Counted from the stretch's first letter, positions 51,701 to 59,273 are shown. The stretch: DNA of 64,000 nt from an uncultured Alphaproteobacteria bacterium (GCA_910576955.1 CAJTJB010000003.1:1-64000), one strand, 5' to 3'. The notes: a model not told the origin generated them from the letters alone. Made by a program: numbers and translations.

Positions 51701-51934
51701 GCCTATCTTGCGCCGGATGGCAAGCTGCAAATCCAAAAGCCTGAAGTCCGCACCATCCCGAACTATCGCGAGCGTTATTGGATAGATTATAATAATCCGA
51801 ATTGGGTAGAAAATCAGGATAAATATTCGGTCAAGCAAATCAGCCGGTTATATCTGGATACGGCAGCCCGCATTTTGGCAGAGCTGGAGTGGGAAGTCCC
51901 CGAGATAATGCAAAAACTTTACGAACATTATTAA
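48731..51934 (+). CDS. Very large exported protein with MORN/YwqK-type repeats
   Basis: The 1067-residue protein has a signal peptide (KKNLSLLAVLVVLLALSGQTYAEG). Many degenerate repeats of about 20-25 residues follow, of the type YPNGKLSSESYYINEDNK, YPSGAKAAEFSAG, FPTGARAFHKRYEGGKVADT and FPTGEVAAEFHYVNGLKEG. These match MORN / YwqK-like repeats, which form extended beta-hairpin sheets. Acidic, Ala/Glu/Lys-rich spacers lie at about 430-480 and 660-760. It probably acts in the periplasm or at the surface, and its length is exceptional for this family. GGTGTTG is the only ribosome-like site before the ATG. No partner gene is adjacent. Confidence 0.75.
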   Translation: MKKNLSLLAVLVVLLALSGQTYAEGENNYELDESSAADFQLKETLQQDTTPNIVPAAEETPAANDNAETPAGGPEIIREDIEGGYVEKLLSPEGQILAEKTIKDDKIVKKVLNYYAPDGTLQRRITAEEGESGFYAEEFYPNGKLSSESYYINEDNKIGEERKYDMNGVLRQQLVWMLLQSEKENTRQPLRTIRYGDVVTYYPSGAKAAEFSAGKPGRNAFYREDGTVIKEINDSEILTFSRELTPMDCQETAVRLSLEDLVELYEDEGDISYNKCGLPYREAFVYEVIDNNGDSGTKISYDETGQIRRITPYQNGKREGVLQKFDASGNITAEIAYHNDMKEGEATGYFPTGARAFHKRYEGGKVADTLTCYFPTGEVAAEFHYVNGLKEGAATINSPVSRELQFAEGKMQNAEPEEERQLASRLGGLEVLDERCLNVADKSKELLAKVEENAAAAEKLYLVEEAEECRDLNAYKEENGQNVCYDQANRLRAEFPAGADITGSLTVKFYGTDGIPQYEVPYAAGVRQGWAKRYDFEGRTVAEMYYHNGEPADSARSYYPNGAVKQMVSEADGADRKIIAAYNENGGLIFNLNYKDGKKTQAFIADAAKNKDIYIRFYNGELDNIRETNAGKPLNFIEYNLALGEYTVNREGELIKGGHICAAKPKEEPKPAEEELTPIGESELKALDDAAEKAAAEYNLKNALIPTEAAKKQAELAAQNIGPNAKPDIETLTDSVEKESLTPNAEKTNADGLSKTEKFYYPNGNLRKTVKAKGGRTEEVKEYSKSGLLLTDTVYNADNIVVEKYFGSGALRRKTAKNYDDNAVMAFISREDFFDSGKPRYAVTRAPEALLFAEKVYTPKGALKQETAQQAPLSLIIKDYGADEKLHKQTETLGANIAVKEYGADGKLESFSLNSKTMPLAMAEKSDTVLKENAKIYDKGVLKAEIKADKRQNTLVEYHPGKVTKTEIVFFNNGEISVKGYAKDGTLTKFAYLAPDGKLQIQKPEVRTIPNYRERYWIDYNNPNWVENQDKYSVKQISRLYLDTAARILAELEWEVPEIMQKLYEHY

Positions 51935-51937
51935 CAG

Positions 51938-51965
51938 TTGACAAAAAATAAAATTGGCGTATATT
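51938..51965 (+). promoter_or_regulatory. Promoter of the 52013 gene
   Basis: TTGACA (51938-51943) and TATATT (51960-51965) are 16 bp apart. The leader contains CTTTATGTTTAATAATTAAA, matching the leader of the 5527 gene at 19 of 20 positions. Confidence 0.65.
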
Positions 51966-52012
51966 CCCGTTCATAAAAATATCTTTATGTTTAATAATTA
52001 AAATGTATACTT

Positions 52013-52828
52013 ATGAACGAGAGTAAAATCAGTATTGCGGAAATTGAAGAATTGCGCAAAAAAGCTGAAGTGGAACGTCAGGTTCGTCGGGAGATAGCAA
52101 AAAACATAAGCGGGCTGCAATTCGGCATCGCCATATCGGCAGAACAGCAAATGAGAATTATCCTGCGCCGCAACATAAGCGAAATTAATGAGATGTTGAA
52201 GGCATATGCAGGAGAAGACAGAGGGATAACAAGGATACTAGACGAGGACAAAATCCCGTTGATGTCGCCCAAAGCCCAGCTCTATATCTATGAGCATTGG
52301 CAGAAAGGCCCGTATCATGAGATATGGGACTTCTTAAAGGTCAATGTTCCGTACACGGATGAATTAGCCGAAAGGCTGATTAAGGACGGAAATTTCTCTG
52401 CTCAACAGCATCTTTCTGAAAAGGCAGAGAGATATTATCTTGCCTATAAGCTCAATGACCCAAAATGTGAAGAGGCAATCCGCGGGAGATGTTTCTTTTC
52501 GTACTTCTTTGAGGAAATTAAAGAGTATTTTGGCAAGTACGGACTTACCCCCGAAAATGAGGTTTTTCTGATAGAGCAGTACCTCAATCCCCGCTATCAT
52601 CGTGATGCATATATTGACAGCTGCCTCGAAGTGGTAAGTCACTATATTGACTGTAGGAAAAGCCTTCACATTGCTGGCGAAAAAGCGCTGATTGCTTCCG
52701 GAAATCACGGTTTGATTATGAAATACATCAAAATCGCTGAAGAGGGTATGAAAGCGGAAAAAGAACTTTTTGCCCGCGGCAATCGCGAAGAAGTAACGGC
52801 TTATTTCGAGCGTTACGCAACACTCTGA
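52013..52828 (+). CDS. Hypothetical helical protein of unknown family
   Basis: The 271-residue soluble protein is almost entirely helical. It starts with a charged coiled coil (SIAEIEELRKKAEVERQVRREIAKN) and continues as short helical pairs with aromatic cores (YIYEHWQKGPYHEIWDFLK, LSEKAERYYLAYKL, YFFEEIKEYFGKYGLTPENEVFLIEQYLNP). This resembles an alpha-solenoid. No signal or catalytic motif is seen. It lacks a Shine-Dalgarno site and has the leader shared with the 5527 gene. It is monocistronic, between its own promoter and terminator. Confidence 0.75.
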   Translation: MNESKISIAEIEELRKKAEVERQVRREIAKNISGLQFGIAISAEQQMRIILRRNISEINEMLKAYAGEDRGITRILDEDKIPLMSPKAQLYIYEHWQKGPYHEIWDFLKVNVPYTDELAERLIKDGNFSAQQHLSEKAERYYLAYKLNDPKCEEAIRGRCFFSYFFEEIKEYFGKYGLTPENEVFLIEQYLNPRYHRDAYIDSCLEVVSHYIDCRKSLHIAGEKALIASGNHGLIMKYIKIAEEGMKAEKELFARGNREEVTAYFERYATL

Positions 52829-52835
52829 ATTAACA

Positions 52836-52872
52836 AAACGCCCCACCCCCGAAAAGGTGCGGCGTTTTTTTA
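52836..52872 (+). terminator. Terminator of the 52013 gene
   Basis: AACGCC(CC)ACC pairs with GGT(GC)GGCGTT around CCCGAAAA, with T7 following. Confidence 0.8.
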
Positions 52873-52930
52873 TATTTCTTCTGGACAACTCTAAAATCAC
52901 GCCTTATATTGCCCTTGAAAGGAACCAGCC

Positions 52931-53749
52931 ATGCACTTCAAACCGGAATCAAATATCGAAAACTGCCGCATTTTAATAACCAACGATGACGGAATTGATG
53001 CGTATGGCATAAAGCTGTTGGAATATCTGCTGCTCAAAATCACTCCGAATGTGCTGGTGGTCGCGCCAAAGGATGAAAAAAGCGGGGCAGGGCACTCGTT
53101 GACATCGGATAAAATGCGCAGTATGTTCGGGCATACGTCCATAGCCGAGTTTCCGAACGATATTTTCCAGTATGACAGTTACCATTATGCGGTGGACGGC
53201 ACGCCGTGTGATTGCGTGCGTGTGGCGTTAAATATGATTATGCGCGGCAATTATCCGGATTTGATAATCTCGGGTATCAATAACGGGCGCAATATTGCCG
53301 ATGACGTGACCTATTCCGGCACAATCGGCGCGGCGATGGAGGGCGTATTATACGGCATTCCGTCAATTGCTGTTTCCCAGTTTGTGAAAAAAGGCGAGGA
53401 GGTCAACTGGCAGATTGCCGAGAAATATCTGATTGAGATTGTCAAAAAAGTCCGTCAGGGAACATTTAGCGCCGACACGCTGATTAACATCAATTTTCCG
53501 AATATCCCGACCGACGAGCTGCGGGGCATAGAAATCTGCCGTCAGGGGCGGCGCCGTTTTGTGGAGGGAACGGTGGAAAACAGCCTTTTGTGCACGAAGT
53601 TTTTATTGCATACCGAAAAAGAAGAATCGCATTATCCCGATGATAATGAAAAGATAGATAAAAACATCACGATTACCGCGCTCAAAATCAATCTTACAGA
53701 TGATAACGGACTTGAAGAGTTGGAAAAAGTTTTTGCACAAACGATATAA
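52931..53749 (+). CDS. surE: 5'/3'-nucleotidase SurE
   Basis: SurE dephosphorylates nucleoside monophosphates and supports stationary-phase survival. The 272-residue protein has the metal-site motif ILITNDDGIDAYGI, VVAPKDEKSGAGHSLT, YHYAVDGTPCDCVRVAL, LIISGINNGRNIADDVTYSGTIGAAMEG and ININFPN. All are family hallmarks. The ATG follows AAGGAA. It precedes cysS, with an attenuator region in between. Confidence 0.95.
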   Translation: MHFKPESNIENCRILITNDDGIDAYGIKLLEYLLLKITPNVLVVAPKDEKSGAGHSLTSDKMRSMFGHTSIAEFPNDIFQYDSYHYAVDGTPCDCVRVALNMIMRGNYPDLIISGINNGRNIADDVTYSGTIGAAMEGVLYGIPSIAVSQFVKKGEEVNWQIAEKYLIEIVKKVRQGTFSADTLININFPNIPTDELRGIEICRQGRRRFVEGTVENSLLCTKFLLHTEKEESHYPDDNEKIDKNITITALKINLTDDNGLEELEKVFAQTI

Positions 53750-53753
53750 ATGC

Positions 53754-53785
53754 TTGACAATCGCTCTAAAGCGCGCCACATTATA
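53754..53785 (+). promoter_or_regulatory. Probable promoter of the cysS leader
   Basis: TTGACA lies at 53754-53759. The -10 is less certain; CATTAT at 53779-53784 would give a 19-bp spacer. Transcription would start just before the leader peptide. Confidence 0.45.
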
Positions 53786-53810
53786 GGCTGTAATGTGTAA
53801 AAGGGATAAA

Positions 53811-53855
53811 ATGTTTAGTATCGTTGTAAACAACTGTTGCTGTAAGACCTCTTAA
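53811..53855 (+). CDS. Cysteine-rich leader peptide of cysS
   Basis: The 14-codon frame MFSIVVNNCCCKTS has three Cys codons in a row (TGT TGC TGT at 53835-53843), an AAAGGGAT ribosome site and a TAA at 53853. It lies directly upstream of a terminator and the cysteinyl-tRNA synthetase gene. Ribosomes stalling here when Cys-tRNA is scarce would expose or cover the flanking pairing segments. It is an attenuation leader by every visible feature. Confidence 0.85.
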   Translation: MFSIVVNNCCCKTS

Positions 53856-53924
53856 AGCTCTCGCTGCCGGAGTTGTTTTAGCATATGGAACATAAAGGGC
53901 AGTTTCAAAACTGCCTCTTTTTTT
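53828..53924 (+). promoter_or_regulatory. Transcription attenuator of cysS
   Basis: Segment AAACAACT (53828-53835), overlapping the first Cys codon, pairs with AGTTGTTT (53871-53878). CTGCC (53864-53868) can pair with GGCAG (53898-53902). The latter is also the 5' arm of the terminator GGCAGTTT/AAACTGCC (53898-53914), which ends in a T-rich run to 53924. A ribosome stalled at the Cys codons would block the first pairing and favour the CTGCC/GGCAG antiterminator. Confidence 0.75.
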
Positions 53925-53946
53925 AATATAGAATAAGGAAGATAAA

Positions 53947-55362
53947 ATGAGCGTCTATTTATATAACACCAAAACCCGTAATAAAGATGAGTTCAAACCG
54001 CTTTCAGACAAACAGGTAACGATGTATTGCTGCGGTCCGACGGTATATAACTATGCGCACATCGGCAATCTCCGTACCTATATTTTTGAAGATTTGCTGG
54101 CAAACACCCTGCGTCTGGCTGGCTATAAGGTTAAACACGTTATGAACGTGACCGACGTGGGGCACTTAACGAGCGATGGCGATGAGGGCGAAGATAAGAT
54201 GAAACTGGCGGCCGAGCGCGAGCAAAAAAGCGTGCTTGAGATTGCTCGTATGTATGAAGATGCATTTTTCCGCCACACTGCGGCGTTGGGGCTGAAACGC
54301 CCGACGATTGTCTGCCGCGCCACTGAGCATATCAACGATATGATAGAGTTTGTTAAAGCGCTGGAAGAAAAGGGCTTTGCCTACATTTCAAACGGCAATG
54401 TTTATTTTGACACCGCCAAATTCCCGAGATACGGCTGCTTGTCGGGGCAAAACCGCGAAGATTTGAAACACGGCGCGCGCACCGAGCAGGATTTGAACAA
54501 GCGTAACCCGTCAGATTTTGTATTGTGGTTTACGTCTTCAAAGTTTGAAAACCAGATTCTGCAGTGGGACAGCCCGTGGGGCAGGGGGTATCCGGGGTGG
54601 CATATCGAGTGCTCGGCAATGTCGACCAAATATTTGGGCGAAAGAATTGATATTCACTGCGGCGGCATCGACCATATTCCGGTTCACCACGAAAACGAAA
54701 TCGCGCAAAGCGAGGCAAGGCTCGGGCACGAATGGGTGAACTATTGGGTGCATATGGAGTTTTTGAACAACAAGTCCGGCAAGATGAGCAAGTCCAAAGG
54801 CGGCTTTTTGACACTTGATACATTGGTTGAGAAAGGCTATCTGCCGGTGCATTATAAATATTTCTGCCTGACTTCGCATTATCGCAGCTCGGCAATTTTC
54901 TCCGATGAAGCTATGGACGGCGCGAAAAAGGCATATGACAATCTGGCAGACTATGTGGCGGAGTTCAAAGCGTCTGCCCAGCCGCTGACCGCTGCCGAGC
55001 AAACCGAGCTGGAAAGCTTAAAAACCGAGTTCAACAATTATCTGTTTGATGACCTCAAAACCCCGCTGGCGTTATCTTATATGTGGGGTGTGGCAAAAGA
55101 TAATAAAAAGTCTGCCGCGTTGCGCTTGGCGTTTTTAATGCACGTTGACGGGGTGTTAGGTCTGTTCTTGAAAGATGTAGAAGCGAAAAAGCCCGAGGCG
55201 GTGGAAGTAACGCCGGAAATCGCCGCTCTGTTAGAGCAAAGGGCAGAGGCAAGAGCCGCCAAAGACTGGGCAAAGTCGGACGAGATTCGCGACAAGCTGG
55301 CAGCATTAGGAGTCGGCGTTAAAGACCTGCCGAATAAACAAATCGAGTTGATAAAGTTATAA
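53947..55362 (+). CDS. cysS: Cysteinyl-tRNA synthetase
   Basis: The class I synthetase charges tRNA-Cys with cysteine. The 471-residue protein has the CCGPTVYNYAHIGNLRTY block with the HIGH-like HIGN and the zinc ligand Cys. Further zinc ligands are in WHIECSAM and HCGGIDHIPVHHENE, and the KMSKSKG loop lies near residue 280. The C-terminal anticodon-binding region is short but complete (AKDWAKSDEIRDKLAALGVGVKDL). It is controlled by the leader peptide and attenuator upstream. xseB follows after 10 bp. Confidence 0.97.
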   Translation: MSVYLYNTKTRNKDEFKPLSDKQVTMYCCGPTVYNYAHIGNLRTYIFEDLLANTLRLAGYKVKHVMNVTDVGHLTSDGDEGEDKMKLAAEREQKSVLEIARMYEDAFFRHTAALGLKRPTIVCRATEHINDMIEFVKALEEKGFAYISNGNVYFDTAKFPRYGCLSGQNREDLKHGARTEQDLNKRNPSDFVLWFTSSKFENQILQWDSPWGRGYPGWHIECSAMSTKYLGERIDIHCGGIDHIPVHHENEIAQSEARLGHEWVNYWVHMEFLNNKSGKMSKSKGGFLTLDTLVEKGYLPVHYKYFCLTSHYRSSAIFSDEAMDGAKKAYDNLADYVAEFKASAQPLTAAEQTELESLKTEFNNYLFDDLKTPLALSYMWGVAKDNKKSAALRLAFLMHVDGVLGLFLKDVEAKKPEAVEVTPEIAALLEQRAEARAAKDWAKSDEIRDKLAALGVGVKDLPNKQIELIKL

Positions 55363-55372
55363 GGAGCATAAA

Positions 55373-55624
55373 ATGGCTGAAGAAACCGAAGATTTGAAAA
55401 ATTTAAGCTTTGAAGACGCACTGGCAAAGCTTGAAAATATCGTGCGCGAGCTCGAAAGCGGGCGCATTAAGCTGGATGATGCCGTAGCCGCCTACGAAAA
55501 GGCAGTGGCGTTAAAAAAACTCTGTCAGGAAAAGCTTGCCGCCGCCGCCTTAAAGGTCGAAAAAATCGAAATCGCCAAAGACGGCACGCTTTCGACCACC
55601 CCGTTGGATAATGTTGAGGCGTAA
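55373..55624 (+). CDS. xseB: Exodeoxyribonuclease VII small subunit
   Basis: The 83-residue coiled-coil protein has the XseB hallmark LSFEDALAKLENIVRELESGRIKLDDAVAAYEKAVALKKLCQEKL. XseB pairs with XseA (not in the window) to degrade single-stranded DNA. It sits between cysS and ispA; xseB-ispA is a widespread gene pair. Confidence 0.95.
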   Translation: MAEETEDLKNLSFEDALAKLENIVRELESGRIKLDDAVAAYEKAVALKKLCQEKLAAAALKVEKIEIAKDGTLSTTPLDNVEA

Positions 55625-55647
55625 AGGAAGTGACCCCTCTCTTTTTC

Positions 55648-55692
55648 TCTCGTCATTGCGAGGAGCTTTAGCTCCGTGGCAATCTCAAGAGA
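55648..55692. repeat. Dispersed palindromic repeat (TCATTGCGAGG...TGGCAATCTC)
   Basis: CGTCATTGCGAGGAGC-TTTA-GCTCCGTGGCAATCTC is an imperfect palindrome with a variable centre. The same end sequences recur at about 57242, 57285, 57426 and 60000. It lies between xseB and ispA without breaking a frame. Confidence 0.8.
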
Positions 55693-55719
55693 GTATTGTA
55701 AATAAAAAAGGACTACACC

Positions 55720-56613
55720 ATGAGCGAAATCGAACAAATTTTAAGCGCCTATTCGCAAAAGTTTAACGCTGGGCTGGAGCAATACTTCTCCGCGTCAGAC
55801 GCTCCCGAACATCGGGCAATGGCGGCAATGCGTTACAGCCTGATGAACGGCGGCAAGCGTCTGCGCCCCTTTTTGCTGCATGAAACCGCCGCTTTGTTTG
55901 ACGTGGCGTATGAAACCGCGTTTCCGGTGGCGGCATCGCTTGAAATGCTGCACACTTATTCGCTGATACACGATGATCTGCCCGCGATGGATAATGACGA
56001 TATGCGCCGCGGCAAGCCCACCTGTCATAAGGCTTATGATGAGGCAACAGCGATTCTTGCCGGTGACGGGCTTTTGACCTATGCGTTTGAAATCTTAAAT
56101 TCCGCGCCTATCCCCGATTCTGAAAAGGTGACGCTGACGTTGCTGTTGGCGCGCAATGCCGGCGCTCTAAACGGGATGATAGCCGGTCAGGTTTTGGATT
56201 TATATACCGATTCGCACCAAGATTTTGCCAACCCCGAGGCGGTGATAAAACACACCGAAGAGCTGAAAACCGGCTGTTTGCTGCGTTATCCGTGCGAGGC
56301 AGGGGCGATTCTCGGCAAAGCCACAGCGCAAGAGAGAGAATCACTCATCCGCTTTTCGCGTAATCTCGGCATTGCGTTTCAAATCACCGACGATATTTTG
56401 GATGTTGAGGGCGATGAAAAGCTGGTCGGCAAAACCTTAAAGAAAGACAAAGCGCAGCATAAGCTTAATTTTGTAAGCATATACGGGGTTGAAAAAGCCC
56501 GTGAAATCGCCGCAAACCTCATCGCCGAAGCTGAAAATCTGCTAGCGCCTTTTGGCAATAAGGCGGATAAGCTCAAAATGTTGTCAAGATATTTTTTAAC
56601 CAGAAATCACTAA
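55720..56613 (+). CDS. ispA: Polyprenyl synthetase, probable farnesyl diphosphate synthase
   Basis: This trans-prenyltransferase makes C15 farnesyl diphosphate from DMAPP/GPP and IPP for undecaprenyl and quinone synthesis. The 297-residue protein has the first aspartate-rich motif LIHDDLPAMDNDD with two extra residues between the aspartates. It has MNGGKRLRPFL for IPP binding and the second motif FQITDDILDVEG. The residue pattern before the first motif (LEMLHTYSL) suits a short-chain synthase. It follows xseB, as is common. Confidence 0.93.
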   Translation: MSEIEQILSAYSQKFNAGLEQYFSASDAPEHRAMAAMRYSLMNGGKRLRPFLLHETAALFDVAYETAFPVAASLEMLHTYSLIHDDLPAMDNDDMRRGKPTCHKAYDEATAILAGDGLLTYAFEILNSAPIPDSEKVTLTLLLARNAGALNGMIAGQVLDLYTDSHQDFANPEAVIKHTEELKTGCLLRYPCEAGAILGKATAQERESLIRFSRNLGIAFQITDDILDVEGDEKLVGKTLKKDKAQHKLNFVSIYGVEKAREIAANLIAEAENLLAPFGNKADKLKMLSRYFLTRNH

Positions 56614-56641
56614 AAATGTGACATTTTTGTAACAAAAATGC

Positions 56642-56670
56642 TTGCCTTATAGACAAAATTCTGCTATACT
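56642..56670 (+). promoter_or_regulatory. Promoter of the 56709 gene
   Basis: TTGCCT (56642-56647) and TATACT (56665-56670) are 17 bp apart; the gene follows after a 38-nt leader with AGAGGAGG. Confidence 0.7.
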
Positions 56671-56708
56671 CTGATTATAAAATGAAATTATTATAAGAGG
56701 AGGCTATT

Positions 56709-57128
56709 ATGGGCACGGAAGAAAAAAAACTGGACGGCAAAGCGTTTGTTGCAGAACTCGATAAATGCGAAACCCCGAAAGATATTTTTGCGCTGCTTGA
56801 TCGGACGATGAAACGCGATGTTTTAAAAGTCCGGATGGCAAACATTGACAAGCTGAATGCAAAAAATGTAGATTTGATTTTGGCTTTTTACGGCGCAAAT
56901 GCAAAATTGCAGGCAAAAACCGGCGCAAAAGGTGTTAAAATCAGCCATCAGGATTGTGTTAATATGGCAGTTCACCACTATAACACTATGACGCACCGCG
57001 GCTATAAAGGCTTTAAAATCGAACTTAACAAGTATCAAACGCAAAAGACTAAAAACCAATCTATTGAAATTGCGATAGATAGTAATGAATTTTATAGTCA
57101 GGTGATGGCAAAAAGATTGCGTGCTTAA
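56709..57128 (+). CDS. Hypothetical basic protein
   Basis: The 139-residue, Lys-rich soluble protein has no known family. Helical segments FVAELDKCETPKDIFALLDRTMKRDVLK and DLILAFYGANAKLQAKTG are followed by VKISHQDCVNMAVHHYNTM and a beta-rich end. The small size and basic charge could suit nucleic-acid binding, but no motif proves it. It is well expressed by the look of its promoter and strong AGAGGAGG ribosome site, and a terminator follows at 57177. Confidence 0.7.
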   Translation: MGTEEKKLDGKAFVAELDKCETPKDIFALLDRTMKRDVLKVRMANIDKLNAKNVDLILAFYGANAKLQAKTGAKGVKISHQDCVNMAVHHYNTMTHRGYKGFKIELNKYQTQKTKNQSIEIAIDSNEFYSQVMAKRLRA

Positions 57129-57176
57129 ACACATTTCACAAGGAAACAAAAATCTCTCATCATTACACTCCTGAAA

Positions 57177-57206
57177 ACATCCCGCAGCCTCCTGCGGGAT
57201 GTTTTT
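57177..57206 (+). terminator. Terminator of the 56709 gene
   Basis: ACATCCCGCAG (57177-57187) pairs perfectly with CTGCGGGATGT (57192-57202) and is followed by T4. Confidence 0.88.
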
Positions 57207-57710
57207 GTGCTCCTGTCATAGCGAAACTCTTTTCTTTTTACGAGTCATTGCGAGGGCGTTAGCCCGTGGCAATCTCTTTTTTTTAGTCATTGCGACATCG
57301 TCGCAGTGGCAATCTCAATCGGCAAGAGTGTACCATACTCTCACAAGATTGCTTCGTCGTACGTTGCTTTGTGCAGGTGCGGCGCGCACTGCGGCACGCA
57401 CTCCTCGCAATGACTACCTAATCGTGAGTCATTGCGAGGAGCGTAGCGACGTGGCAATCTCCCTGCTTCCCGCTACTCCTCCCCCCTTGGCGGGGGAGGT
57501 TAGGAGAGGGGGAAATACCATAGCCTTGTTAGTGCAGTTGCTGCGGATAGTTATTGCAATATTGGTTTGCAATCTCAAAAGAGTATGAAAAAGACAAATA
57601 TAGTCCCCAAGCCATCTCCGCGTAAGGGGAATGCGTGTCACAAGTACGCTCAACAAAAATCTCCTCTCCCTTGAGGGGAGAGGAGGGGTGAGGGTGACAT
57701 CATTTTATCA
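57207..57710. repeat. Gene-free region packed with palindromic repeats
   Basis: About 500 bp hold no credible gene. Three copies of the TCATTGCGA...TGGCAATCTC palindrome lie at about 57242-57275, 57285-57315 and 57426-57460, each with a different centre. Two copies of the C/G-run element lie at about 57476-57514 (with a CCCCCTTGGCGGGGG core) and 57659-57700 (CTCTCCCTTGAGGGGAGAG). They appear to have inserted side by side. Confidence 0.75.
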
Positions 57711-57715
57711 AAAAC

Positions 57716-58246
57716 CTAAAAACTTCCCCAATGCACTTTCTCAACATTAAGCCTGTCCGCGGGAACTTTCGGCTCTTCTTCCGGATATCCGATTGTCACA
57801 ATCGCGACCGGCAGCATTGTTGCCGGCATATTGAACTTCTGCCGCAGATTATCAATCACCATCGGCATCGGCGCCGCGCCGCAGAAACAAGCGCCCAGCC
57901 CTTTAGCGTGGCAGGCAAGCAGCAGATTCTGGGCAGCCAGTGCGCCGTCAATCTGCGCATAGTTCCACCCCTCTTTTTCGCGGTGAAAAGTCTCTTCCTC
58001 ATCGGCGCAAACCACAATCACGCAAGCCGCGTCTTTGGCAAACGAAGTCCACGGCTGTACCGAACGCAACGTCCGCAAAACTTCCTTGTCTTGCAGCACC
58101 AAAAAATGCCACGGCTGCTTATTGTGGGCAGAGGGCGCATAGCTGGCGGCGCGGATAAGCTCCAAAATCTCGTCTTTAGAGAGTGTCTTTTCGGGGTTAT
58201 ATTTTCTGATAGAGCGTCTGCTCAATAATCCTTCATAAAGTTCCAT
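57716..58246 (-). CDS. Nitroreductase family protein
   Basis: The 176-residue flavoenzyme-like protein has the nitroreductase pattern. It starts GLLSRRSIRKYNPEKTLSKDEILELIRAASYAPSAHNKQPWHFLVL, where RRSIRKY and S-x-x-N-x-Q-P bind FMN. DGALAAQNLLLACHAKGLGACFCGA and VAIVTIGYPEEEP are family blocks. The NAD(P)H-dependent reductase substrate is unknown. It has its own ATG behind GGAGATTAA. Confidence 0.9.
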   Translation of the reverse strand: MELYEGLLSRRSIRKYNPEKTLSKDEILELIRAASYAPSAHNKQPWHFLVLQDKEVLRTLRSVQPWTSFAKDAACVIVVCADEEETFHREKEGWNYAQIDGALAAQNLLLACHAKGLGACFCGAAPMPMVIDNLRQKFNMPATMLPVAIVTIGYPEEEPKVPADRLNVEKVHWGSF

Positions 58247-58270
58247 AGTTAATCTCCTGATGTGAAACAG

Positions 58271-58885
58271 CTAGTTCAATTGCCGTTGTAATTTCGCAAT
58301 ATTCGGTAAAATATAATTTTCAATCAAAAACTTAAATGTCTTCTCCACCGTTTTATCGGTGTGTTTGATAACCTCTGATATGTCTTCGGGGTTTTCGGAT
58401 TTTTCAAGTTTTTTCGCAAGCATATTATAAACGCCCGCCATATCGGAAAGCGAGTTAATAAGCTCTGCCGCAAACTGCGGAATGTTCAAACTCTCGCAGC
58501 CGCCCCAAAATCCCTCAACAAAACCGCGCTCCACCTGTTCCGCCCGCATAAGGCAAAACGTGCCCAAATCTTTTTTATCTTCGGCGGTCATCGCCGGCAG
58601 ATAGAGCGTGTTGGTCTGGATAATCTCAAACATCTCATCCCACAGCCCCATAAAAAACTTAAAAAACAATTCGGCTTCCGCCTTGGTGGTCAGCCGCGGC
58701 TGCTTATCTTCAGAAAACAGCGAAGAGATAACGTCCGTCGGGCGCAGGTTATTGTTCGGGCTGCAAATTGCGCCTGCAAATTTGAGTTTAACGACCTTGA
58801 GCGGGGTAGGGCATTGATAGTGGTCTAAAAACCGCTGGAATTTATCATCCCCAATGTATAAATTTTCACTTTGCATTTTTTTCAT
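58271..58885 (-). CDS. Hypothetical protein
   Basis: No family is recognised in this protein of about 204 residues. It is soluble and largely helical. A short N-terminal region is followed by a helix-rich core (FFKFFMGLWDEMFEIIQ, RAEQVERGFVEGFWGGCESL) reminiscent of UPF0149/YecA-type helical bundles, but the usual Cys motif is missing. The start at 58885 was chosen because the longer frame from 58957 crosses the divergent promoter and lipoprotein start. Confidence 0.65.
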   Translation of the reverse strand: MKKMQSENLYIGDDKFQRFLDHYQCPTPLKVVKLKFAGAICSPNNNLRPTDVISSLFSEDKQPRLTTKAEAELFFKFFMGLWDEMFEIIQTNTLYLPAMTAEDKKDLGTFCLMRAEQVERGFVEGFWGGCESLNIPQFAAELINSLSDMAGVYNMLAKKLEKSENPEDISEVIKHTDKTVEKTFKFLIENYILPNIAKLQRQLN

Positions 58886-58887
58886 CT

Positions 58888-58916
58888 TTGTATATACTGA
58901 CTGACATACATATAAT
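58888..58916 (+). promoter_or_regulatory. Promoter of the 58936 lipoprotein gene
   Basis: TTGTAT (58888-58893) and a perfect TATAAT (58911-58916) are 17 bp apart. Confidence 0.6.
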
Positions 58917-58935
58917 TTAATGGGAGTTTTACAAA

Positions 58936-59250
58936 TTGTCCACTCTAAAATTGTCATTGTTACTATCTTTAGTGTTAGGGATAACTGCCTGTTCGCAGTT
59001 CGGCGCGTTTGAAGACCGCCGCCGCGAGCCGGGCACGGAATATGTCTATGTCGGCGCCTCCAAACCGGGAGCGCCCGCGCTGTGCTATAATCCGCTGTGG
59101 GAAAGTGACGCAGGCTTGCTTGAAAAAGCTGATGCTTTATGCAAGCAAAATGACGCTGCCACCAAAGCGGAACTGATACGCAAAGATTATTTTACCTGTC
59201 GGCTGTTTGTGCCTTCCAAAGCGTACTATAAATGCGTTGCCGAAGAGTAG
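58936..59250 (+). CDS. Small putative lipoprotein
   Basis: The 104-residue protein begins at TTG 58936 with GGGAG about 10 bp upstream. It has a lipoprotein signal ending in LGITAC, with the Cys followed by SQFGAF. The mature part has four Cys residues (LCYNPLW, ALCKQND, FTCRLF, YKCVAEE), which may form two disulfides. No family name is known. It lies 23 bp before the phosphomannomutase gene. Confidence 0.75.
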   Translation: MSTLKLSLLLSLVLGITACSQFGAFEDRRREPGTEYVYVGASKPGAPALCYNPLWESDAGLLEKADALCKQNDAATKAELIRKDYFTCRLFVPSKAYYKCVAEE

Positions 59251-59273
59251 CGCCTTTTATAGAAGGAGGTCTT

